12,891 nucleotides of DNA, from the NCBI GenBank assembly GCA_946008205.1, contig CAMGAZ010000020.1:1-12891 (forward strand), read 5' to 3'. Source of the DNA: an uncultured Clostridium sp. GTDB lineage: Bacteria; Bacillota; Clostridia; TANB77; CAG-508. The position numbers and the translations under genes were made by a program. How positions within the stretch are numbered: position 1 is the first letter of the stretch; each line of letters begins with the position of its first letter. Under the pieces are notes generated by a model that saw only the letters and a program-made list of their open reading frames with translations, had not been told where the DNA came from and did no database searches. Positions 1 through 6,881 of the stretch are shown here, in pieces.

Positions 1-2038
1 ATTTTGCCTCCTTTATTTTCAATTCAGATACAAGTGTTAAATCTTCTAGTTTATTAACTTTTATCATATCTTCAGATACAGTATATAAATTATCTTCAAT
101 CCACATTCCCCTTAATAATTTGCCTATATTATAGCTATTATAATATTTTTTAGATGCTGTTTTTTCGTGGTTAATTACACCTTTCAATTTGAATCCATCT
201 GTCAAATTAATACTATATACAAAGTATCCTTCAGAAGTGTAGCTTGTATTATATGTCGTATATGCATTTACCATAGATGAAACATTTGAACTACTTATTT
301 CTATTTCAAAATCACTAGGATAGTTATTTACAGGAATTGCAATTATTCCCTTTTCTGCAGAAAATAATAATGCTTTATGATTTGTGAGTATTGCTGATGT
401 AGTCCTGCTATCTCCAATTATCGTCTGAGATATTTGAATAGGATTATTTACATTTGATACATCAAATAGTGCCATTTTCATACTAGTTATTTCTGTTCTA
501 GTACTAGTTATTTTTCCACTATAATTTCTATATACCTTTTCCTTTGTCTGCATACCTATACCAATTAAGTGATTTTCATCATATGGGTGTAAATAAGTAC
601 TATAGCCAGGTATTTTTAGTTTTCCTAAAACAGTAGGCTTTGAAGGATTTCTTAAATCTATCACATATAGAGGATCTGTATTTTTATATGTTACCATATA
701 AGCTTTATTTCCTATAAATCTTGTTGAATACATTTTTTCGCCTTTTGAAAGATATGAAGTCTCCCCCATTTGTTTTAAGTTTTTGTCAAATACAACTACT
801 CTTGATCCATCATGTGTATAGAGTCCTATTCTTAAGTTCCCCTCATATTCATCTAACGAAAATTGGTTGATGGTTGTTCCTTTCACATTGGTTTTATTTG
901 TAAATTCTAAGCTTCCGTCATCGCATATTTCGAATTTATATATATTCGTATATTCATCATAATTATAATCAAAATCATCCCATGCTTTAAAAAATCCTAT
1001 TACTCCTTTAGGCCCAAATAATGATTTTAAGCATCTCCATAAATACGATGTAACACCATTTTCATACTCTTCATTAAGTAAATACATATTGTGTTCTAAT
1101 ATATAAGCATTTTCCACATTAAATAAATATGAGTTCACTTTTACTTTTTCGTCTGTGTTTAAATCTAGTCTCGCTATTATTGTTTGATCATCAGATTTTA
1201 ACCCTTTTATATATTTAATATTTGATAAGCCTATATCCTTTTGCTCATTATTTTCATTATAATAAGCTACTATCTTATCGTCCTCTTTCCTTAATTGACC
1301 TGAGGCAATTACATACAGTCTTCCGTTTATACATCTTGAAGTATAGTATCCTTCATATAATGTGTATTCTTCTATCAGTCTAGGCGCTGATTTTCTTGTT
1401 ATATCATATACATTTACAAATGTATTAGATTTATTGTACGAGATGTAATTTTCAGATATTACTACAAGTTTGTTATTGTATAAAATAATGTCTTCTGGAA
1501 TATAGTCATCAGTTGGTTCTATTTTGGCTTCTATTTTTATGTTCTCTGGATTCATTACATTTGTAATAATAACCTTGTCTTCAGAAATTGAATAAATATA
1601 ATTCCCGTCAGTTTTTGTAATATCGGCTTCATCTACATTTTCAACTTGGATATTTGTTGTAGAATGTTCTTTTACTAGTGATTCACTAGTATTCGATGTG
1701 CTATCCATGACTAGGCCATCTGAGCCTACTCTATCTAGAACATCTTGAAGACTTCCAGTAGAACTTTGATTTTTTATTGTACTATCTGTAATATCATCAG
1801 TAATTCCACTATAAAGAGTTCTTGGTATGTCACTCAATAAAGAAAACGGCATTGTAGCTAATCCTAAAATAACATCAATATTTATCTCTTCCCCTTCATA
1901 TATTGTCATTAGCTCTTTTTCAGACTTGACTGAAATTAACTTTGTTTCATTACTCCTTAGTCCTATGATTGCTCCACATAAAATTCCAATAATAATTACT
2001 ATCACTAGGAGCAATACAATAATTTTTTTCTTTTTCAA
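1..2038 (-). CDS. Membrane-anchored C-terminal beta-propeller domain protein (3' end cut by the window edge)
   Basis: About 679 codons are visible and the frame is still open at position 1. I chose the TTG at 2038-2036: an in-frame TGA lies three codons upstream and GGGAGGG (2054-2048) sits 9 nt before it. The N-terminus is KKKK followed by a hydrophobic stretch (about residues 6-26), so the protein is probably exported and membrane-anchored. A linker leads to NVDEADITKTDGNYIY at about residue 134, which I recognise as the entry motif of the beta-propeller family (Pfam Beta_propel, PF09826). Repeated blade-like strands follow, such as LYVIDLRNPSKPTVLGKLKI, and near the end GMWIEDNLYTVSEDMIKV. 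The role of this family is not established; binding or signalling outside the membrane is only inference. The gene lies 58 nt behind the transglutaminase-like gene on the same strand, with its own probable promoter between them. The length suggests the gene ends within a few codons of the edge. Confidence 0.88.
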   Translation of the reverse strand, partial: MKKKKIIVLLLVIVIIIGILCGAIIGLRSNETKLISVKSEKELMTIYEGEEINIDVILGLATMPFSLLSDIPRTLYSGITDDITDSTIKNQSSTGSLQDVLDRVGSDGLVMDSTSNTSESLVKEHSTTNIQVENVDEADITKTDGNYIYSISEDKVIITNVMNPENIKIEAKIEPTDDYIPEDIILYNNKLVVISENYISYNKSNTFVNVYDITRKSAPRLIEEYTLYEGYYTSRCINGRLYVIASGQLRKEDDKIVAYYNENNEQKDIGLSNIKYIKGLKSDDQTIIARLDLNTDEKVKVNSYLFNVENAYILEHNMYLLNEEYENGVTSYLWRCLKSLFGPKGVIGFFKAWDDFDYNYDEYTNIYKFEICDDGSLEFTNKTNVKGTTINQFSLDEYEGNLRIGLYTHDGSRVVVFDKNLKQMGETSYLSKGEKMYSTRFIGNKAYMVTYKNTDPLYVIDLRNPSKPTVLGKLKIPGYSTYLHPYDENHLIGIGMQTKEKVYRNYSGKITSTRTEITSMKMALFDVSNVNNPIQISQTIIGDSRTTSAILTNHKALLFSAEKGIIAIPVNNYPSDFEIEISSSNVSSMVNAYTTYNTSYTSEGYFVYSINLTDGFKLKGVINHEKTASKKYYNSYNIGKLLRGMWIEDNLYTVSEDMIKVNKLEDLTLVSELKIKEAK
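7..14 (-). promoter_or_regulatory. Strong ribosome binding site for a gene beyond the left edge
   Basis: The minus strand reads AAAGGAGG here, within the last visible codons of the beta-propeller gene, followed by CAAAAT at the edge. A near-perfect Shine-Dalgarno at this place suggests another minus-strand gene starts at or just past position 1, probably overlapping the end of the propeller gene and translationally coupled to it. The start codon itself is outside the window, so this is inference. Confidence 0.45.
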
Positions 2039-2054
2039 AATAAATCACCCTCCC

Positions 2055-2073
2055 ATATGGAATAGTACCATAT
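2055..2073. repeat. Inverted repeat centred on the beta-propeller gene's -10 box
   Basis: The plus strand reads ATATGG-AATAGTA-CCATAT: two perfect 6-bp arms with a 7-bp centre. The centre contains the probable -10 hexamer (TACTAT on the minus strand, 2067-2062). A palindrome placed there has the geometry of a repressor operator. It could also be chance in AT-rich DNA or a weak mRNA hairpin. Confidence 0.35.
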
Positions 2074-2090
2074 AGAATTTATATTTTCAA
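2062..2090 (-). promoter_or_regulatory. Probable sigma-A promoter of the beta-propeller gene
   Basis: On the minus strand TTGAAA (2090-2085) is followed by exactly 17 nt and then TACTAT (2067-2062), preceded by TGG as an extended -10. Transcription would begin near 2055, leaving a leader of under 20 nt that consists mainly of the Shine-Dalgarno sequence. This lets the gene be expressed apart from the upstream transglutaminase-like gene. Confidence 0.5.
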
Positions 2091-2096
2091 CTATCA

Positions 2097-3047
2097 TTAC
2101 CTACTAAATTCATTATTTTTGACATTATTTTTATTCTTTAGTTCCTTCATTTTCTTTTTTAATCCTGGTATTTTTTCATTTCTGCATGTTTTCAATCCAT
2201 CTTCTATTAATTCAATCAGTATTTCGTCCTCTACAGGAATAAATTTTCCGTTTTTTTCCGAATAAATCATTCTATAAAATTCTCCGTCGCGTTTTAATAC
2301 TGATATACAACAAGTGTATTTTCTCTTATCGTTATCTTCAGTATATAACTGATTTTCACATTCTCTTTTCTTCTCTTGTAGTGTTAGCATTCTTTTTATG
2401 ATATAGTAATAATACCATATTTTTTCTGAATATCCCATTTTTGATATATCTTCATATTCACTTATTTTATTCAATATGATGTTCATCTTTTTATCCAGTT
2501 CATCAACTTTTTTTATTTCGTTTTCAATGTTAGCAATAAGCCTTCGAAAATTTTTTTCTCCCTGATATGAGTACCCTATTTTAGCATCTATTTTTTCTAT
2601 TTCTTCTGTATTCACTTCAGAATCTGCTACTGAAACATCGATTTCTCCAAACTCCCAAGTTCTCCTCTTTGTTTGGATAAAATGTAAATCCTTTTGTAAG
2701 TCAGCTTTGTAACGCTTACCATCAATTTCAAATTCACTATACACATGTCGTGAATCATTTACGTCATGTGCCTGTACTGCTTTTATTCCAATTCTTCCCA
2801 TCATGTAATTATACAGATTTGAAAGTGATACACATATTATTTTATTATTCTTTATATCTTTAAGGTCTTCTATTTTTGTCTGTGATTTGTAAATTTTATT
2901 TTTGATTTTGCTATTTCCGAACCAATATTCCTCATTAAAAGAGACCATTTTCCCCAATTCTAAATAGACAAATCTGGCCTTCTCTAAATCAGATAGCCCT
3001 TCTGGAATTTTTTTTAATATTCGTTCTGCTATGTTATATATATTCAA
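2097..3047 (-). CDS. Transglutaminase-like (cysteine-protease-fold) protein of unknown role
   Basis: The protein has 316 residues and starts at TTG 3047-3045, with CGGAGGAG about 9 nt upstream. I do not recognise a named gene. The first half has the hallmarks of the transglutaminase-like fold: Cys72 in KIICVSLSNLYNY, His101 in SRHVYSEFEIDGKRYKADL and Asp116 in the same strand-turn-strand. This order and spacing match the Cys-His-Asp triad of the family, with the usual 'H-V-x-x-E-x-x-I-D-G-x-x-Y-x-x-D' pattern. Residues about 145-230 are charged and helical, probably coiled coil, and the C-terminus is rich in K and N. There is no signal peptide or membrane segment, so it probably acts in the cytosol. 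The substrate is unknown; it could be a peptidase, a transamidase or an inactive binding version. It is divergent from leuS and upstream of the beta-propeller gene. Confidence 0.6.
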   Translation of the reverse strand: MNIYNIAERILKKIPEGLSDLEKARFVYLELGKMVSFNEEYWFGNSKIKNKIYKSQTKIEDLKDIKNNKIICVSLSNLYNYMMGRIGIKAVQAHDVNDSRHVYSEFEIDGKRYKADLQKDLHFIQTKRRTWEFGEIDVSVADSEVNTEEIEKIDAKIGYSYQGEKNFRRLIANIENEIKKVDELDKKMNIILNKISEYEDISKMGYSEKIWYYYYIIKRMLTLQEKKRECENQLYTEDNDKRKYTCCISVLKRDGEFYRMIYSEKNGKFIPVEDEILIELIEDGLKTCRNEKIPGLKKKMKELKNKNNVKNNEFSR

Positions 3048-3082
3048 TGTTTTTTATCTCCTCCGAAAATTTCAATGCATTT

Positions 3083-3102
3083 ATTATACCACACTCTGTC
3101 AA
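3083..3102 (-). promoter_or_regulatory. Probable promoter of the transglutaminase-like gene
   Basis: The minus strand carries TGGTATAAT (3091-3083), a perfect extended -10. A TTGACA at 3102-3097 lies only 8 nt before the -10, too close to pair with it as a -35, so recognition probably depends on the extended -10. The predicted leader is about 30 nt and includes CGGAGGAG. The site lies about 45-70 nt from the divergent leuS promoter. Confidence 0.5.
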
Positions 3103-3146
3103 CCTTTGTTTTTATATCAAAAAATGTTTATTTTTTTACATATTTG

Positions 3147-3155
3147 TGCTATAAT
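3147..3155 (+). promoter_or_regulatory. Extended -10 promoter of leuS
   Basis: TGCTATAAT gives a consensus -10 (3150-3155) with a TGn extension. The -35 region 17 nt upstream (TTTATT, 3127-3132) is poor, as is common with extended -10 promoters. The start of transcription would be near 3162, so the leader is about 35 nt and ends in the ribosome binding site AAAGGAAG (3182-3189). Confidence 0.55.
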
Positions 3156-3196
3156 ATTGGCATATTTTTTAACACGAAAAGAAAGGAAGATGTTAC

Positions 3197-5599
3197 ATGG
3201 CATACAATTATAAAGAAATTGAAAAAAAATGGCAAAATAAATGGGAAAAAGAAGGTACTTTTAATGCAGAAAACAATTCTTCTAAGAAAAAATGGTATGG
3301 GCTAATTGAATTTCCATATCCTTCTGGGCAAGGTTTGCACGTTGGTCACCCACGATCTTATACTGCAATGGATATAGTCGCGAGAAAGAGAAGAATGCAA
3401 GGTTATAATGTATTGTTTCCAATAGGGTTTGATGCTTTTGGTTTACCTGCTGAAAACTATGCAATTAAAAATCACGTTCACCCAAAAATAGTAACTGAAA
3501 AAAATATAGCAAATTTTACAAGACAATTAAAATCAATAGGTTTTTCTTTTGATTGGTCAAGAGTTATAAATACTACAGACCCAGAATACTATAAATGGAC
3601 TCAATGGATTTTTATTCAATTATATAAACATGGACTAGCTTACAAAGCTACAATGCCAATTAATTTCTGCACGGGATGTAAAGTTGGACTTTCTAACGAA
3701 GAAGTTGTAAATGGCGTTTGCGAAAGATGTGGTAGTCCTGTTGTTCAAAAAGAAAAAAGCCAATGGATGTTAAAATTTACTGATTATGCACATAGATTAA
3801 TTGACTATTTGGATGATGTTGATTTCTTAGAGAAAATCAAACTTCAACAAAAGAATTGGATTGGTAGAAGCGAGGGTGCTGAACTAGACTTTGATATCGC
3901 AGGTTCTAATGAAAAGTTAAGAGTTTATACAACAAGGCCTGATACAATGTTTGGTGCAACATATATGGTAGTTGCTCCAGAACATCCAATAATTGAAAAA
4001 TTGAAAGATAGAATAACAAATCTAGACGAAATTTCAAATTATCAAACGGCAGCCAGCTTGAAATCAGATTTTGAACGTTCGGAACTAAATAAAGAAAAAA
4101 CTGGTGTTGAAATAAAAGGCATTAAAGCAATCAATCCAGCAAATGGAAAAGAAATCCCTATCTGGGTTTCAGATTATGTATTAATCACTTATGGTACAGG
4201 TGCAATTATGGCTGTTCCCGCACATGATGAAAGAGATTATGCTTTCGCTTCTAAATTTGGAATTGATATTATTCCTGTTATTGAAGGAGGAAATACTTCT
4301 GAAGGTCCTTATACAGGAGACGGAATTCATATTAATTCTGACTTTTTAAATGGTTTAAACAAGCAAGAAGCCATAGACAAAATGATTGCGTGGTTAGAAG
4401 ATAATAATATTGGAGTAAGAAAAGTTAATTACAAATTACGTGATTGGGTATTTTCTCGCCAACGTTATTGGGGAGAACCAATTCCAATGATTCACTGTGA
4501 TAAATGTGGCTGGGTACCCGTTCCAGAAGATGAATTGCCTCTTGTTTTACCAGATGTTAAAGATTATGAGCCAGGAGAAAATGGAGAATCTCCTCTTGCA
4601 AAACACACCGAATGGACTCATACAACTTGTCCTCATTGTGGTGGTCCGGCTATAAGAGAAACTGATACAATGCCTCAATGGGCAGGATCATCTTGGTATT
4701 ATCTAAGATACATGGATCCTCATAATGATAAAGAATTAGCTTCTAAAGAAGCGTTAGAATATTGGTCACCGGTTGATTGGTATAATGGCGGAATGGAACA
4801 TACAACATTACATTTGCTATATTCTAGATTTTGGCATAAATTTTTATATGATATAGGAATTGTTCCTACTAAGGAACCATATGCCAAACGTACTTCTCAT
4901 GGAATGATTTTAGGTTCAAATGGTGAAAAAATGAGTAAATCAAAAGGAAACGTAGTAAATCCTGATGATGTTGTAAATGAATATGGTGCAGATACATTGC
5001 GTGTCTATGAAATGTTTATGGGACCATTTGATCAAACAGCTCCATGGTCAGTTGATAGTATACGTGGATGTAGTAAATTCTTAGATAGAGTTTGGAATAT
5101 GCAAGAACTTTTAGTTGATGATGGAACAGATTGCTACTCAAAAGAATTTGAAAAAATGATGCACAAAGCAATAAAGAAAGTTTCAAACGATATTGAAGAA
5201 ATGAAATTCAATACATGTATTTCGACTTTTATGACAATGGTTAATGAATTTTATAAAGCTAAGAAAATAAATAAAGCTGAATTCAGAACCTTTTTAGAGT
5301 TATTAAATCCATTTGCTCCTCATATTACAGAGGAATTAAACGAAAAATTAGGATTTAAAGAAACTTTAGCTCAGAGTTCTTGGCCTACTTATGACGAAGA
5401 AAAAACTAAAGAAGATATAATTAATTTACCTATTCAAATAAACGGAAAATTAAGAGCTAACATTGACATAGAAATTGATTCAGATGAAGAAGTTGTTAAA
5501 AATGCCGTTCATGCGGCTATAGAAGATAGATTAGACGGGAAAACAATTATAAAAGAAATATATGTAAAAAATAAAATTTACAATGTAGTTATAAAATAA
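3197..5599 (+). CDS. leuS: Leucyl-tRNA synthetase
   Basis: This cytosolic class Ia synthetase charges tRNA-Leu with leucine using ATP. Its 800 residues match the usual bacterial length of about 800-860. The HIGH signature is HVGH at residues 48-51, inside YPSGQGLHVGHPRSYTAMD. The KMSKS loop is at 578-582 (GEKMSKSKGN). The CP1 editing domain is present, with TTRPDTMFG at about 247 and GAIMAVPAHDERD ending at the conserved Asp347 needed to remove mischarged amino acids. Zinc-type cysteine pairs occur as CTGC...CERC (about 155-175) and CDKC...CPHC. The C-terminal anticodon-binding and LeuRS-specific domains are intact to IKEIYVKNKIYNVVIK. AAAGGAAG lies 7 nt before the ATG. It is monocistronic, with its own promoter and terminator. 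No residue is missing and no frame problem is seen. Confidence 0.98.
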   Translation: MAYNYKEIEKKWQNKWEKEGTFNAENNSSKKKWYGLIEFPYPSGQGLHVGHPRSYTAMDIVARKRRMQGYNVLFPIGFDAFGLPAENYAIKNHVHPKIVTEKNIANFTRQLKSIGFSFDWSRVINTTDPEYYKWTQWIFIQLYKHGLAYKATMPINFCTGCKVGLSNEEVVNGVCERCGSPVVQKEKSQWMLKFTDYAHRLIDYLDDVDFLEKIKLQQKNWIGRSEGAELDFDIAGSNEKLRVYTTRPDTMFGATYMVVAPEHPIIEKLKDRITNLDEISNYQTAASLKSDFERSELNKEKTGVEIKGIKAINPANGKEIPIWVSDYVLITYGTGAIMAVPAHDERDYAFASKFGIDIIPVIEGGNTSEGPYTGDGIHINSDFLNGLNKQEAIDKMIAWLEDNNIGVRKVNYKLRDWVFSRQRYWGEPIPMIHCDKCGWVPVPEDELPLVLPDVKDYEPGENGESPLAKHTEWTHTTCPHCGGPAIRETDTMPQWAGSSWYYLRYMDPHNDKELASKEALEYWSPVDWYNGGMEHTTLHLLYSRFWHKFLYDIGIVPTKEPYAKRTSHGMILGSNGEKMSKSKGNVVNPDDVVNEYGADTLRVYEMFMGPFDQTAPWSVDSIRGCSKFLDRVWNMQELLVDDGTDCYSKEFEKMMHKAIKKVSNDIEEMKFNTCISTFMTMVNEFYKAKKINKAEFRTFLELLNPFAPHITEELNEKLGFKETLAQSSWPTYDEEKTKEDIINLPIQINGKLRANIDIEIDSDEEVVKNAVHAAIEDRLDGKTIIKEIYVKNKIYNVVIK

Positions 5600-5603
5600 T
5601 TTC

Positions 5604-5640
5604 ATGATAGCGAACTAGAAGATTTCTAATTCGCTATTAT
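5604..5640 (+). terminator. Hairpin terminator of leuS
   Basis: Just after the leuS stop, ATAGCGAA (5607-5614) pairs with TTCGCTAT (5630-5637). Past a single C/A mismatch, TAGAA (5616-5620) pairs with TTCTA (5624-5628) around a GAT loop. Three more pairs, one of them G-T, close the base. The trailing sequence is T-rich but interrupted (TGTAATAAATTTG, then seven T's further on), so termination may be imperfect. Confidence 0.65.
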
Positions 5641-5674
5641 TGTAATAAATTTGTAATATTTTTTTAATTATTCT

Positions 5675-5706
5675 GTTACACATTATATATTTTTATGTAG
5701 TATAAT
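5675..5706 (+). promoter_or_regulatory. Probable promoter of the HExxH gene
   Basis: A consensus TATAAT stands at 5701-5706, 30 nt before the ATG at 5736. The best -35-like element is GTTACA (5675-5680), with a long 20-nt spacer, so the -35 assignment is weak. The leader would be only about 20 nt and contains AAGGAG. Confidence 0.45.
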
Positions 5707-5735
5707 ATAGGTACTTATACTAAGGAGAACATTAC

Positions 5736-6836
5736 ATGAGCATAGATTCAGATTTAAAGAAAGATGGAATAAAAGTTATTGAATCTCTTGATACATATAG
5801 TATTGAAACATTAGCCAAAAACGTTAGTGAAAAAATTGTTGCTACGTTTCCTAACTTTGGCTTTACTTTCGATGCTCTTTATAGAAGATTTTCCAATCTA
5901 CCAATGTACATAGCTAGCATTCCTGAAGGTATGTCTGAAGCAAGCTATTTTTATAAAAATTCCTCAATTTACTTTCGAGATGGTATGGGCCTTGGTGATT
6001 TAGAGAAATATGCAATTCACGAGCTAATACATAACCTTCAAGAGCAAAAGGACAATAAAGGAAAACTTGTTAGATTAGGTTTATGTACTTTTAAAGGATC
6101 TAAAGTTTCTGGAATGGGTCTTAACGAAGCTGCTGTTCAGCTTTTGGCTTCTAATATACTTGGATATACTTTTGAAAATGTTACTTATTATGATATAACA
6201 TTTTCTACAATTAGCCCTAATTGTTATCCATTGTTGTGTAACTTAATATATCAAATGGCTTACGTAACAGGTGAAGAAGTTCTATTCGATAGTACTTTTA
6301 ATAGTAATGACCACTTTAAAAATAAATTTATAGCATTATGTGGTGAAAATGTATATGCACAAATTTCTAATTTATTTGATAAAATTCTTACTTCTGAGGA
6401 GAAAATTATAACACTTAACACAAAAATGGAAAATAATGATTTGTCTGCTTCTAAAGCTCAATCATTATTTAATAAGATTAGTGATTTGAAATCACAACTA
6501 AAAGAATCTTATTTTTCTGCTCAGGAATTAATTATTAAATCATATTTTTCTACAGTATTAAAAACTTTAATAACTTCTGTAGATTTAGATAGATTCAGAA
6601 AAAAACTATATAACTTTCAAGAGCTAATTGGAACAACTTCAAATTATTCTTTCTTTAATGATTATTATATAAATATGATGGAAAAATTAGATAACAGATA
6701 CGACATATTATCAAATGTTACAGAATCTAATAGTACATATTTAATTCCTAAAAAGGAAAATAGATTTGCAAAACTAATAAATTACATAAAAAAAGTAATA
6801 TGGAAAAGCAAAACGGTAAACATCAAAAATTCCTAA
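5736..6836 (+). CDS. Putative zinc metallopeptidase-like protein with an HELIH motif, family unknown
   Basis: I do not recognise this 366-residue protein. Its clearest signal is HELIH at residues 95-99 (EKYAIHELIHNLQEQ), the HExxH zinc site in a helix of hydrophobic character. GMGLNEAAVQLLAS follows, and Glu131 there, 32 residues after the second His, is a good candidate third ligand in gluzincin style. The region before it (SSIYFRDG) looks like the edge strand these enzymes have. The second half is helical: about 215-270 is probably coiled coil, the rest is rich in N, S and K, and the tail is basic. There is no signal peptide and no clear membrane span, so the protein is probably cytosolic or leaves by another route. 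AAGGAG (5722-5727) lies 8 nt before the ATG. It stands alone between leuS and a convergent oxidoreductase gene. Peptidase activity is inferred only from the motif. Confidence 0.6.
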   Translation: MSIDSDLKKDGIKVIESLDTYSIETLAKNVSEKIVATFPNFGFTFDALYRRFSNLPMYIASIPEGMSEASYFYKNSSIYFRDGMGLGDLEKYAIHELIHNLQEQKDNKGKLVRLGLCTFKGSKVSGMGLNEAAVQLLASNILGYTFENVTYYDITFSTISPNCYPLLCNLIYQMAYVTGEEVLFDSTFNSNDHFKNKFIALCGENVYAQISNLFDKILTSEEKIITLNTKMENNDLSASKAQSLFNKISDLKSQLKESYFSAQELIIKSYFSTVLKTLITSVDLDRFRKKLYNFQELIGTTSNYSFFNDYYINMMEKLDNRYDILSNVTESNSTYLIPKKENRFAKLINYIKKVIWKSKTVNIKNS

Positions 6837-6848
6837 CTATGTGACTAC

Positions 6849-6881
6849 AAAAAAATAATGACGCGATGTCATTATTTTTTT
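6849..6881. terminator. Bidirectional terminator between convergent genes
   Basis: A 14-bp perfect stem has left arm 6849-6862 (seven A's then TAATGAC), loop GCGAT, and right arm 6868-6881 (GTCATTA then seven T's). It ends in a T-run on both strands and so can stop transcription from both sides. It lies 12 nt after the HExxH gene. The TAA of the minus-strand oxidoreductase (6874-6872) falls inside the right arm. Confidence 0.85.

Noticed and set aside
1970..1980. Lipoprotein signal (Cys after the N-terminal hydrophobic stretch of the beta-propeller protein)
   Set aside because: The residues before the Cys are G-I-L, and a lipobox needs a small residue (A, G or S) just before the Cys. A plain membrane anchor or signal peptide fits better.
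1827..2075. Plus-strand open frame of 82 codons opposite the beta-propeller N-terminus
   Set aside because: Low-complexity I/S/F-rich translation antisense to a well-supported coding region, with no ribosome binding site or family motif.
3097..3102. TTGACA as the -35 of the transglutaminase-like gene's promoter
   Set aside because: It lies only 8 nt before TATAAT, and the hexamer at 17 nt after it is TGCATT, a poor -10; the extended -10 explains the promoter better.
3048..3196. T-box or other riboswitch upstream of leuS
   Set aside because: The gap is too short, no T-box bulge sequence or terminator/antiterminator is seen, and a promoter lies close to the start codon.
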